Assembly (NCBI RefSeq): GCF_019279795.1
Contig: NC_056743.1
Coordinates: 1,783,368,466-1,783,432,465 of the forward strand
Reading direction: 5' to 3'
Length of the DNA stretch: 64,000 nt
DNA from: Protopterus annectens
Taxonomy: Eukaryota > Chordata > Ceratodontiformes > Protopteridae
The notes beneath the pieces are model-generated. The model was given only the letters and a program-made list of their open reading frames with translations, searched no databases and was not told the origin of the DNA. Shown here piece by piece: positions 33,546 through 43,752 of the stretch. Positions within the stretch are counted from its first letter, which is position 1; each line of letters starts with the position of its first letter. The position numbers and the translations under genes are program-made.

Positions 33546-35336
33546 ATGAAAAACAAAGAAATTAGAATTATGAAACCCGACAAAGGGGGTGGAGTAGTAG
33601 TATTCACGAATCTTGCATACAAAGCTGAAATATACAATATATTATATGAATCAGGTAATTATGAAGCAGTATCCATGAATCAGATCAACATAGGATACAG
33701 AAGAATAGATTTAACGTTAGAGGAATATCTATTGGATAACAGGATTACATTAGATATATATGAATTTTTAAGGCTAGAATACCCTTCTATGGCACACATA
33801 GTAGGAATACCTAAAGTTCATAAATCGATAAACAAACCACCTTTTAGACCAATAATATCAGGTTCTAAATCAAAAACCTATAATATTGGGTTAACAATAG
33901 ATAGATGGATTAAACATACCTATGATGGTATATCTCGTTTAGTAAAGGATTTGTGGGACTTCTTGGGAAAAATAACTCCCAATTTATGGGAAGAAGAACT
34001 TAAGTTTGTTACTATTGATGTATGTGATTTATTTTCCAGTATTCCGAAAGAAGAAGGCTTAGATTATTTTTGTAGTAGTTTAAGGAATTTCTCTAAGCTA
34101 AGTTGGGACAAAATAGTTCTTATCTTAGACATGATGGCACTAGTATTAGATCATAATTATATCACATATGAGGGGGAATATTTTAGACAAAATAGAGGTG
34201 TTGCTATGGGTGCGTCATGTGCACCCATATTCGCAAATTTAGTTATGCTTAATTGGGAAAATGAGTTTGTGTTCAAAAGTGAATATTATTCTAATATAGC
34301 ATTTTATGTGAGATTCCTTGACGATATATTTATTTTGTGGAAAGGGTCTGAGGAAAGTATAAACAAATTTTTAGAGTATATAAATGGAACAACTCATTTT
34401 TTAAAATTTACTCATACAATCAGTAATACAGGAATAGCTTATTTGGACACCTTCATTTTACCTAATTTGGATGGCTTCTCATCCAAAGTATATAGAAAAA
34501 AGACATTCTCCAATGATTATGTATTTTATACCAGTAACCATCCACCACATATTTTTAAGAACATTGTTAAAGGACAATGTATTAGGGGAGCAAAAATGTC
34601 TTCGACTAGGGAAGAGATGGAAAAAGAAATGAAAATTATATATAATTTGTTTAACCATAGAGGATATCCAAAAAGAATGCTAGATGATACTATCACTTAT
34701 GTTAAAACTCAATGGGGAAAAAAATATATGCCCTTACTCAGGAAGTATGTGGAAAGTAAAGTGAGTACATCTAAAAATCAGATTTACTTAGGGAGAGTAT
34801 GCGTATTAACCTACACACCATTTGTACATTACATTAAAGAAATTTTGGATAGACATTGGGATATCATTACTTTATCAGAGATATCCAAAGTTATTATGGG
34901 TGATCAACCTAGGGTGGTGTATAAGACAGCACCAAATATTAAAAGACTGTTGGAGAGAGTTAGTAACAACAAAACTACTAAGAATGAAAAAATGGTCAAA
35001 ACAACGAAATGTGGAAGATGTAGGCAATGCAAACACATTAATGAGAAAACCAGTGTTATTTTAAGAGATGTAAATTGTACACAGATTAGAAGTAGAGGGG
35101 GAAATTGTAACACAAAACAAATAGTATATCTTGCATTATGTAAGCAATGCTCAGCCTATTATATAGGCAAAACTGAAAGAAGGCTAAGACAACGTATATA
35201 TGAACACTACTACAAGATACAGATTAAGGATTCTAAAAATGCATTTTACAAACATATCAGTGAATATGGAGAATCACACACTTTCACCTTTACTATAATA
35301 GATCAAGAGCACTTTATCCCATTTGGAGGAGACTAG
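33546..35336 (+). CDS. PLE reverse transcriptase / GIY-YIG endonuclease
   Basis: A 596-codon frame. RT begins with IMKPDKGGGVVVF and continues with SMAHIVGIPKVHK, FRPIISGS and FVTIDVCDLFSSIP (first catalytic Asp). GVAMGASCAPIFANL follows, then VRFLDDIFILWKG, so the DD pair is intact. After the thumb comes a Cys motif, KCGRCRQC (about residue 490). Last is the GIY-YIG core with VYLALCKQC and AYYIGKTERRLRQRIYEHYY. The frame stops at 35336 after FIPFGGD. In the same frame, KTRLACKESKWQILLDATR follows the TAG up to about 35440, so this stop is probably a point mutation removing the nuclease C-terminus. The true start lies upstream of 33546, beyond one nonsense codon. Confidence 0.9.
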   Translation: MKNKEIRIMKPDKGGGVVVFTNLAYKAEIYNILYESGNYEAVSMNQINIGYRRIDLTLEEYLLDNRITLDIYEFLRLEYPSMAHIVGIPKVHKSINKPPFRPIISGSKSKTYNIGLTIDRWIKHTYDGISRLVKDLWDFLGKITPNLWEEELKFVTIDVCDLFSSIPKEEGLDYFCSSLRNFSKLSWDKIVLILDMMALVLDHNYITYEGEYFRQNRGVAMGASCAPIFANLVMLNWENEFVFKSEYYSNIAFYVRFLDDIFILWKGSEESINKFLEYINGTTHFLKFTHTISNTGIAYLDTFILPNLDGFSSKVYRKKTFSNDYVFYTSNHPPHIFKNIVKGQCIRGAKMSSTREEMEKEMKIIYNLFNHRGYPKRMLDDTITYVKTQWGKKYMPLLRKYVESKVSTSKNQIYLGRVCVLTYTPFVHYIKEILDRHWDIITLSEISKVIMGDQPRVVYKTAPNIKRLLERVSNNKTTKNEKMVKTTKCGRCRQCKHINEKTSVILRDVNCTQIRSRGGNCNTKQIVYLALCKQCSAYYIGKTERRLRQRIYEHYYKIQIKDSKNAFYKHISEYGESHTFTFTIIDQEHFIPFGGD

Positions 35337-35649
35337 AAAACTAGGTTAGCATGTAAGGAAAGTAAATGGCAAATATTATTAGATGCAACCAGATTTCCAG
35401 GTATTAATGAGCATATAAGTATTAAACCCTTTTTAAAAATGGATTAATACATGTATATTATATACCAATTTTACAGATGTTTTATAGATTTTATATTTCT
35501 TACATTTTTAATATATTGTGTTATTATATTTATCATATTTATTATATTTATGTCATCATATATATATATATATATTTATTGATATTATACATTTGTATTT
35601 TAATGAAAGTTAATTATATTCATTATGAAGTTTTTTAATGAATATTTAC

Positions 35650-36053
35650 GAGATTTGAATATTATTATTGTACACATTTGATTATGTATAAATAGGGAAA
35701 TGAAAACTATGCCTTTAAGAGAGCAAGCAAGATTTGGCACCAAACACAGTATATATTTGAATTTTAAATGGTGTAACACTAGTTCTGATGAAGTCTGCGG
35801 AGAGCAGATGAAAGCGCTTAATGATAACTAGTGGATTGTGGAATGCTTATGTTCGTGTTTTATTGTGTTTCATTAAAGAATTAACTGAACAAGCTGTATA
35901 AGCTGCGTAAACCTTAATTTCTTAATATTGGTCGTTTCCTGAGGCTTCTTGCTGAGGAATCAGCTGTTAGTAGCGTACACCTTCATTACCAATTCCAGGT
36001 CGTCAGCCGGTGGTTGTTATTTGGGTCCGTGTGTTTCACTACTTTGGATTTAC
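35650..36053 (+). repeat. PLE right terminal direct repeat (pLTR)
   Basis: Same 404-bp length as the left copy and about 7 substitutions by eye, with no indels noticed. Its right edge, GGATTTAC, joins Harbinger sequence at AGATATGGGAG. Confidence 0.92.
35778..35832 (+). ncRNA. Hammerhead-ribozyme-like motif, right pLTR
   Basis: Identical to the left copy across the whole motif: ACTAGTT arm, CTGATGA, stem-loop, GAAA, GCGCTTAATGAT, AACTAGT arm. No change was seen in 55 bases even though the rest of the pLTR differs at several sites. Confidence 0.6.
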
Positions 36054-36530
36054 AGATATGGGAGTTGTGATAACTGCCAGGGCTGCTAGCACACACATTC
36101 TTGATTATCCCCTGGGCATTGCACATTACTTGGCAGTTGATGGAGTGGTACCCCTTGTGGTTGACGTAGATTCTGCCCTCCTCACTGGATGGTGCCTTGA
36201 TCTGTATGTGAGTGCAATCTATGGCATCCAGTACCTCAGAGTAGTGTTCTGCATGGTAGTACTTTTGCATAGTACTGGCTCTTGCCTCAGGTGTGAGGGG
36301 AAAATAAATGTGCTCAGTGGCATGTAGTAGCATGGCATCCAGGAACTGGTGGAGTACCCTGGATGCTGATGTCTGTGAGACACCCATCATGTCCCCAGCT
36401 GGTATTTGGAAAGTAACTGTAGCTCGTATCCTAAGTGCTACACATACCTTTGTTTCCAGTGGGATGGGTTCCCCTCTGTTGGCTCTGGGTCTGAGTTGAT
36501 GGCGGCAAAGCTCGTTGTGTTCTTGTAGTA
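36054..36530. repeat. Right copy of the 477-bp direct duplication flanking the PLE
   Basis: It matches 30848-31324. The divergence (about 3%) is similar to that between the two pLTRs (about 2%), consistent with both duplications having formed in one event. Confidence 0.85.
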
Positions 36531-36756
36531 TGTCCCTGTCCACCCTGTAATGCTCTACAATCTCCAGCTCATGTAGCTGCTGAAAGGTTACCCTAGGCCT
36601 ATTGTCATCAGCAGCAGCAGCATTGACTTCAGCATCTAGCATATACTGATGTAGCAGACCTGCAGCAGCCCCTAGTATTCTGTCAGTTAAAATCCCCAAG
36701 TCTGTATTCCAATAGTGCAGAATATGGGGGAAAATGAGATTGTAGGGTGTATGCAT
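36054..36756 (-). pseudogene. Harbinger transposase, N-terminal two-thirds (right of PLE)
   Basis: The minus strand starts with an ATG at 36756 and has an Ala-rich AGLLHQYMLDAEVNAAAADD region. Next come the segment HNELCRHQL, the helix-turn-helix SQTSASRVLHQFLDAM, AIDCTHIQIKAPSSEEG (first catalytic Asp) and CASSPGSYHNSHI, where the Penelope repeat begins. This copy has a free N-terminus while the left copy has a free C-terminus. They share the 477 bp between. Apart from the split, this half is an open frame. Confidence 0.85.
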
Positions 36757-38374
36757 ACTTTATAGTGCTCTGCTGTAGGTGCTGACTGTGTGATTGGCTA
36801 CCTATGATGCATTGCATCTGCCTAGTATATCATTAACATCATTTAATGGCTTTAGTTTAAGTTAAACAGGGGTCAAATCTAATTAATATGTCATTGGCTT
36901 TTAGATACACCCAGCACTGTGGCATGATGTATAAACACACACCCTGTAGGTAAACAAAGCTTAGCAGTCATTGTACACACCCCCCAGAAGGACACGCTCA
37001 GCATGGTGGTGCGCCACACAAACACTTAGAAACAAGCGTCCCTTAGCTAAACAAAGCTTAGACGTTAGTGCACACACCCCCTGCATGGGCACACTCAGTA
37101 TGGTGCCACGCTATGCAAGCTACAGTTAAGATGAAATAAGCTTAGAAGTCATTGGATATACTCTGATCTGATGTCAGCTACCTTCTCTGTAAACACCAAC
37201 ATAGTTCTCTGCCTACACAGTGGGGGTATGTGGAGACAATAACCCCTTTATGCTATTCATGACTCCACCTCATTTTCATAGGGATCCATGCTCACAGCCT
37301 GGAAACTACATGGTTTATAGCCCTACCACATTAGCAACAGCACCAATGCACCATTGTAGATATTCCACACAGGGGCCTATAATGCATTTCTGACACATAA
37401 TATTAATTTTGTTTTTTTCCAGTTTTTTTTTTTTAATAAGGCATGTTTGCACACTGCAGAATGCTGCGCAAACATGTCCAGATTATTAAAAAATAAATTT
37501 AATTTAACTTAGCTCCTTTAAATTTTCAGACATACAGAGGATAATTTTGCTTGCATCTGTATGTGGTATCCCATTTCTGTCCATCTAGCTATGTTTTTAC
37601 AGACCCTTTTGTCTGTGTACATTCCTGTACATGGAAGTTTTCTGTGCACACTATGGACACAGACATAGGGTCTGACAAGCTGCCTATCTGCTAGCTGGAT
37701 CACTCTGCCTAGCTCATTTGCATGAGATTCACCTGCTTATGAGGTGATTTGCATACCATGGAATTTCCCATGCTGGTGAGTGCATGTACGCCACCCAGCA
37801 GTGCTTACTGAATGTAAAACCTGCTTACTTTCTTGTAACAGCATGATGCATAGACAGTAAAAAAGACCATGTAGGCTTTATTAAATTCCCCACTAACTTA
37901 CTTTACATAGTCATGATTTTTGCCCAGGCCTTAACTCTAGCAAATGGCTGGAGAGTGCACCTCACAGCATCTAGAACTCCATGGCTTCTGGGGTCCAAGC
38001 ATCTTCCAGACTATCAGCTTAATTCTGTTATTTCCTCTGCAGTTATTACAGTGCAGTCATGACCATTTAGGGAGTGCTGAAATGATGTAGGAGGAAAATG
38101 AAGAGTAAAAATTAATTTATTTCTTTAGCCACAGTTTTTGTTCATGCAATCTTTTTCACAAAAGGTTTGAAAACAAAGCTGTAAAATGGAACACAGAGCA
38201 TCTCGAACCCAATAGCTTCTGGGGTCTGAGATCTCTGGCTACATTTGGTTATTTCCTGTTAATTTATTATGGTCCAATGTTGGCCAGTTAAGAAATATTG
38301 AACGAATGCAGCATAAATCTAAAGAGTACAACAAAGTACGAGAAAACAAGAAAAAATGTAATATGAATGGTGTG
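36757..38374. other. Non-coding stretch with local duplications
   Basis: Two imperfect copies of a segment starting ACAAAGCTTAG and containing ACACACCCCC lie at about 36952-37040 and 37055-37140. A second pair around GCTTCTGGGGTC occurs near 37985 and 38213. No gene is supported. The Harbinger 5' end should lie in the first part, but I could not define a terminal inverted repeat. Confidence 0.5.
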
Positions 38375-38639
38375 TGTCACTCATTCATCTCTAACACATA
38401 AAGCAAGAAGGCTGGGGTTTCGTTCAGACGCTTTAATAAAATACAAACACATCAGGATGGATAGCAGCATCATTAAATATGAATGAACTAGTTAACAAAC
38501 AGAGCTTATATACATAGATGCTTACATCTCAACAGCTAACTACAAAATGGCAGTCAGGCTTGCTTGTGCCCAGCATTTATACACTTGTGCAAGCCCTTGG
38601 ATAGCTTCTTAAAGGTATATATACACATATTGATCTACA
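38375..38639 (-). repeat. 3' LTR of the Ty3/Gypsy element
   Basis: Plus-strand ends are TGTCACTCATTC and ATTGATCTACA. About 90% identical by eye to the 43753-44016 LTR, so the insertion is not recent. Confidence 0.93.
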
Positions 38640-38650
38640 TTCTCCCTCTT
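38640..38650 (-). promoter_or_regulatory. Polypurine tract
   Basis: On the minus strand AAGAGGGAGAA lies directly upstream of the 3' LTR start TGTAGATC. This is the expected position for the plus-strand DNA primer. Confidence 0.8.
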
Positions 38651-39116
38651 AAAAAGATTTCCATTTATGCAAAACAATATCAGAAATAGACAGATATTAC
38701 TATGTACATTCAAAACAAAACACAACCTTCATGTCCAAGTTGCTTCATATCTGCTACAGGGTTTAGAGATTCAACCATATCTTGTAACATAATAATCTGG
38801 ACCAAATTTAGCTACAGGAACAGTCTTCGGTGCATAAATCATATCAGGAATTTCTGGATTCTTCATAGGAATGGGAATGTCCTCTGGAACTTCCTCAGGA
38901 ATTGGAACACCAGACAACTCACTCTGAGATAAAGAGTCTTTCTCACAAGATATCTGCGTGGTATAGGTTCAGACACCGATCTCAAATGTTTCCAATTCTG
39001 CCTAAAAGGTGCTCCTTCTGATTCCACAATGTATGATCTTGGCTCTGGACCAATATTCTTCACGGCACCAATCGGATCATAACCTTTGGGCGTTGCATCC
39101 TTACCACTTTTCCCTC

Positions 39117-39923
39117 TCATAATGGATTGAGCAGTTTGCTGGTATTATCATAGTAGGACTTCTGGGATAGGCATTTCTTCAACAGATTGGCTTTCACTAA
39201 TATGTTGTTCTTGACACTTGGAACCAACAATTGACTACTGATTGGTAATGTGGTTCTGGTTTGTCTCAACAGAAGTCTCTGAGCAGTTGAACTAAGATGT
39301 TTATCATGAGGAACATTTCTGAGATTCAAGAAATTTAGGAAAACATCACTATTATCTACTATTATCTCATTTTGACTTCTCAAGTAACTGTCTTGCACTT
39401 TGCAGTTCGAGTTCTGCCAAACCATTTGACTGCAGGTACTCAGGGCTACTTGTGACATGAGTAAAGTCTCATTCTTCAGCAAATGTTTTGAATTGTTGGC
39501 TTTTAAACTGCATGCCATTGTCAGAAATAACTCATATGGACTCTTACATGGTAGTCCAGGAATCTGGTTAACCTGAAGTGGTTCCTTCTGTTGATGTGGC
39601 TTTGTACTATTACACACTGAACAAGATGAACATGCTCTCTCAATGTTTTGTGACATGGAAGGCCAAAATACAAGTCCTCTCACCCTTCTTTTAATAGATT
39701 TGGTTCCTGAGTGACCACAATGCAAGATAGAAATGTATTCTGGTTGCAAGGACTTTGGAACAATTACTTTTGGACATTTCATAATGATATCTTTGTCAGA
39801 CAAAATCTCATCTCTGTATGGAAAATAAGGTTGCACTTCTTGAGGTAAACCATCCTTGATTGCTAAAGTGGTTGAGCCTTTGTAAAACTGGATCTGTTGT
39901 TGTGTGATCTTGTAGCTTATCAA
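39117..39923 (-). pseudogene. Gypsy integrase, core deleted
   Basis: The N-terminal H2C2 zinc domain is clear: LHCGHSGTKSIKRRVRGLVF, then C-S-S-C-S-V-C spacing in ACSSCSVCNSTKP. It is followed by QQKEPL and a brief start of the core. The sequence then passes to unrelated-looking residues and a C-terminal SSTAQRLLLRQTRTTLP segment. The DDE catalytic core with its first two Asp residues is not visible, pointing to an internal deletion and frameshift. Confidence 0.8.
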
Positions 39924-40580
39924 GATGTGTGGAAGAAAAATATCTCATTTCTATGACTTCAAAATTAAGGTTCTCATTCTCATGCTGTTCTGTGGTATTT
40001 CTGGGCGATCTGGATAAAGTATCAGCGAGATTAAGAAGTTTGCCTTTCTTGTAGACAAGATTGAAATTGTACTTTTGCAATCTTAGCATCATATGTTGCA
40101 GTCTGGAGCTGAATGCATTGGCTTTTTCAAGATAGTGAGTAAAGGTTGGGGGTCTGTTTCAATCTGGATAGGTCTACCATAAACATAATGAATGAACTTT
40201 GAACGTGCTAACACAATTGCCAAAAGCACTTTCCCAGTCTGGGCATACTGCATTTCAATTTGGGTAAGAGCTCTCAATGTGTAGGCAACAGGTTGATCCT
40301 CTTGTAGAATGACTACACCAAGACCAAATTTAGAAGCATCACAGGAAAGTGTAACTGGCTTGTGAACATCATAGTATCTAAGTGTTGGTGGACTAGCAAT
40401 TCTATGTTTCAGGACATCAAATGCTCTTTGGTGTTGTTCTAACCAAGACCAGGATATGTCTTTACGTATCAGCTCTCTGAGTGCTGCTGATAGTTGGCTC
40501 ATGTCTGGCTTGAACTTGCCTAGATAGTTGACCATGCCAAGAAAACTTTGCAGGGCTTGAACATTGTCTGGAGGTGGCAT
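39924..40580 (-). pseudogene. Gypsy RT connection and RNase H
   Basis: MPPPDNVQALQSFLGMVNYL is the RT connection region, then PVTLSCDASKFGLGVVILQ is the RNase H start with its first Asp. IEMQYAQTGKVLLAIVLA has Val where the family has the catalytic Glu (normally KELLAI). TDPQPL holds a further Asp. After a frame break the RNase H end LADTLSRSPRN follows near 40020. The Glu loss argues against RNase H activity. Confidence 0.85.
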
Positions 40581-40613
40581 CTTGAGAATGACTGCTTGTT
40601 TAGAAGGATATGG

Positions 40614-41345
40614 CTATAAGCATGTACTCATACATAAATAACAAACACAAGTAGATTCTTGTACCTTGAACTTGTATTTGTGTTGATTGAGCTTCAGATT
40701 CACTTGATGTGCCCTTTCCAGAACTTTTATGAGGTTTCTGTCATGCTCTGCTTCACCCCAACCTCCTACCAGTATGTTGTCTACTATACAGCACAAGGAT
40801 ACCCTGAAAAAAATTTGCTCCATTAAACATTGAAAGACTTCGCTTGCAGAATTTATCCCAAAAGGCATTCTCAAAAATCTGTGCCTGCCAAATGAAGTAC
40901 TGAATGTACTGAATTTGCCAAAATGAGCTCTTTGCATCTAAGACAGAAAAAATAGTGGCATTTGGCATCAAAGCTGTGACTTCTTCGACTGTGCGCATTT
41001 GATGATGATTTTTTTTAGCACTTTGTTCACATCTCATGGGTCCATACATATTCTGATGTCATCTGAGCTTTTCTTATAAGCTACCACCAATGAAGATACC
41101 CATTCAGTTGGAGTTGCAACTGGACAAATCATACCTTGTCAAACCATTTTGTTTAACTCAGCTTTGACTCTGTCCTGCATGGCTATTGAAATTTTACGTG
41201 CTGGCCTGATAACTGGACTGACCTCTGGGTCTAACTTCATGGAGTACACAACTGGAAGTTTGCCTATTTTGTCTTTGAAAAGATTAGCATAGGTAGAAAA
41301 AATGTGCTTGGAAAAATTAGAGTAGTGGTCTTTTATGCTAACTTG
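40614..41345 (-). pseudogene. Gypsy reverse transcriptase, two frames, mutated active site
   Basis: Near 41130-41090 TPTEWVSSLVVAYKK opens the RT, a stop interrupts MDP..DVNK, then MRTVEEVTALMPNATIFSVL and DAKSSFWQIQ follow. A frameshift near 40930 leads to FGRHRFLRMPFGINSASEVF and CCIVDNILVGG. The last is the YVDD box with the second Asp changed to Asn, which should abolish catalysis. ERAHQVNLKLNQHKYKF follows. Confidence 0.88.
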
Positions 41346-41351
41346 GTGAAC

Positions 41352-41714
41352 TTACTTTTTAAATGAAATCAGTCCCATTTTCAAAGTGTCTGTGAGCCCT
41401 AATAATGACTGGATGAGCCTCTTGACCACATAAAATAATAAGTCATAGCTTCTTCCAGCAAAGTAACATGAAAGCACTACTGAGCCTTCAGTACGAACTT
41501 CTTCACCTCCATAAGCAACAAACATTGTGCACCTTGCCATATCAAGCCTTTCACCTGTACATACTCTCGCAAATGTTTCTGCTGACATAATATTGCACTT
41601 GGAACCTGTATCAACTTTGAGCTCTGTGGGCTTGCCATTTATTTGGACAGTACAAAGTACTTTGTTATTTGCCCTTAAGTCTACTGCATTGACCATTTCA
41701 TGAAGCACTGACAC
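41352..41714 (-). pseudogene. Gypsy aspartic protease
   Basis: The frame contains VQINGKPTELKVDTGSKCNI, with the catalytic D-T-G intact, and a later hydrophobic LLFYVVKRLIQSLLGL segment where retropepsins have the I-L-G flap-end motif. It would cleave the Gag-Pol polyprotein. It precedes RT in the standard Gypsy order. Confidence 0.88.
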
Positions 41715-41789
41715 ACCATTAACATAAAAAGTAGAATTGCCATTGTCTAACTGATCAACTCGTTTCTTAAAATGCTCCCTTTTAATAAA

Positions 41790-41905
41790 AGAATGTGGGC
41801 CTTTTGATTTACAAAACCCTTTGAAGTGATTCTATTTAAGGCATATGTGGCATTGTTGACCAAAAGCTAAACATTTCTCCCTTTTAGCTTCAGGATTACC
41901 AAAAC
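41790..41905 (-). pseudogene. Gag zinc-knuckle region
   Basis: The minus strand reads CHNCFGN...KCLAFGQQCHICLK, a stop, then NHFKGFCKSK. This gives paired Cys/His knuckles (C-x2-C, then C-x2-C-x3-4-N-H-F-x3-C). They are typical of the nucleocapsid end of Gypsy gag, with a premature stop inside the second knuckle. Confidence 0.8.
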
Positions 41906-42021
41906 AGTTATGACAGCTGGCAATAAAACTGGGTTGGAGCCCGTTCTTTGAGTTTGCTGACTCACTCTTATGCTTCACTGAGACTGTATGAAGTCTGGAA
42001 TTTGCTAGAAAGTTCTGGTGT

Positions 42022-42674
42022 TTACCAGTTGAGTGCTGCAGGGGTTACAGCTGCCATGTGCTTGGGCCTGTTTCTTTTAGCTATGTGCTGCATACTTTCA
42101 ACATGAGCTTTATCACTGTGCCTTCTCATTTGTAAGCATGTGTGCTTTTCTGTGAGCTCGTATATCTGACAAATCTCAATGGCCTTATTCAAAGTTAAAT
42201 CACCGTCACGAAGCAAAATCTTTCTCATAGCATCATCTTTTATACCACACACAAGTCTGTCTTTTATCAACTCATCCCTTATGCCACCAAATCTGCACGT
42301 CTTAGCTTTATTTCTGAGGTCAGTTATATATGCTGCAAAAGTTTCACTGAGTTTTGCATCCCTTGTGTAAAATAAGTGCCGTTCTATAGTAACATTTATC
42401 TGGGGGTTACACATTTCTCTAAATTTACATTTTAACACTCTGGGTCCTCCCTCGACTCAGCCTGTACAACAATATGACAGTTTTCTCCCTCTCCAGTATA
42501 GATAGCAGGTGCATACACAAATGAGCGTTCACTTTCAATGGCTTCTGACCTAGCTAAATTAAGCAGAATAAATGCCTTTGTATGGTCATCTTTATCAGAA
42601 AATGCAGCCTGTATAAAAATGTTGTACTCTTGCTCAAACACTCTCCAGTTCTCAGCAATATTACTGTCAAACAT
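42022..42674 (-). pseudogene. Gag (capsid-like) remnant
   Basis: Frame one (42674-42432) carries IAENWRVFEQEYNIFIQAA and HTKAFILLNLARSEAIE. Frame two (42438-42022) carries NVTIERHLFYTRDAK, YITDLRNKAKTCRFGGI, LIKDRLVCGIKDD and DLTLNKAIEICQ. This order is characteristic of retrotransposon gag in Mag-like Gypsy elements. A single frameshift near 42435 separates the two parts. Confidence 0.88.
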
Positions 42675-42923
42675 AAGTGCACTGGGCTTTCAAAATCCAT
42701 CTGCCATACCCACAAAGTATACACAAACACACTGAAAATATGGCCCTTGTAATTATGTATGAACAAACAGTTCTGTGAGCTTGTAATAACATTCAAATGC
42801 AGAATAAACTCTTCAAAGCACGGTATTTAGCAAAATATGCTCTGTAATGGCTGTACTTTGAAAAATAGCTATACTGTAATACTACAAAAACATGCAAACA
42901 CTTTATACACTTCTGATAACTCA

Positions 42924-43065
42924 GATATCTTTGCTTGATCTTCTTCTTCTTCTTTCGGCTTTTCCCGGTTAGGGGTCGCCACAGTGGATCACCTGTCTGC
43001 TCATGATTGGCAGTGGAGTTTTACAGTGTCGAGTTGCCAGCCCGGCACCCAACCTTCCACAGAAG

Positions 43066-43107
<42 letters not shown>

Positions 43108-43324
43108 AGACCTAGGGCCAATTTACAGTGTCCAATCCACCTATTGCATGTCTTTGGGATGTGGGAGGAAACCGGAGCACCCAGAGGAAGCCCACGTGAC
43201 CACAGGGAGGACATGAGACTCTGCACAGAAGGCACCCAAGCCATGGATCAAACCAGAGAACCTCTTGCTGTGAGGTGACAATGCTAACCACTGCACCACT
43301 GTGGCCACCCGGATATCTTTGCTT
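42924..43324 (-). mobile_element. Fish-type tRNA SINE inserted in the Gypsy element, 13-bp TSD
   Basis: GATATCTTTGCTT is duplicated at 42924-42936 and 43312-43324 around a 375-bp insert. On the minus strand the SINE has a tRNA-like head (GTGGTGCAGTGGTTAGCAT, then CACAGCAAGAGGTTCTCTGG, GTTTGATCC). A conserved central domain follows (GGGTGCTCCGGTTTCCTCCC and CAAAGACATGCA), then a (TG)n run. The 3' segment, CCCCTAACCGGGAAAAGCCG, ends in (AAG)n. It lies between PBS and gag of the host element, so it is younger than the Gypsy insertion. Confidence 0.9.
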
Positions 43325-43645
43325 AATACGCAATACATATGCCTTGTGAAATTGTGGTTGTTTCTCCTTATTTTATTAATTTTCTGCAATTTGGATTTTA
43401 TTTCAAACATTTTCCATAGTCATTCGAATATTTTTATCAATATCGTACATATCGGTTTATGCAAAAATTATTTAGAGCATTCTGTATACCTGATTTCTTA
43501 TTATGCGAAAAGAAATAGTGCTGAACCAGTTTTAATACCTAAAATTAATTTCTGACCTATTTTGTGAAGTTTGTACATTTTAGGAATGATCCACTCCTGT
43601 ATATCCACCAGCATCTAAACAAGTACCTTAAGTCATTTTATCCAA

Positions 43646-43752
43646 GCCATTTCTGACTCCATGCCCCTTCAGTATTCCCCTTCTAACTCCATGTCCTTTT
43701 CAATATGCCATTTCTGGCACCATGTCCTTTAGGCATGCCACTTCTGACACCA
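43646..43752 (-). repeat. Tandem 30-bp array containing the primer binding site
   Basis: The segment next to the 5' LTR, TGGTGTCAGAAGTGGC on the minus strand (43737-43752), matches a tRNA-Leu 3' end at nearly every base and is the PBS. Three more diverged copies follow at about 30-base steps, with plus-strand forms GCCATTTCTGGCACCATG, CCTTCTAACTCCATG and GCCATTTCTGACTCCATG. Confidence 0.75.

Larger units (their letters stand above)
31325..36053 (+). mobile_element. Neptune-like Penelope element (PLE)
   Basis: The element has 404-bp direct terminal repeats (31325-31728 and 35650-36053, about 98% identical). A 3.9-kb body encodes an N-terminal coiled-coil region, a Penelope-type reverse transcriptase and a C-terminal GIY-YIG endonuclease. 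The RT belongs to the telomerase-related Penelope class and the GIY-YIG nuclease makes the target nick. It is inserted in a Harbinger transposase gene. Several stops and frameshifts interrupt the N-terminal half, so this copy is probably dead although the main RT frame is long and open. Confidence 0.92.
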
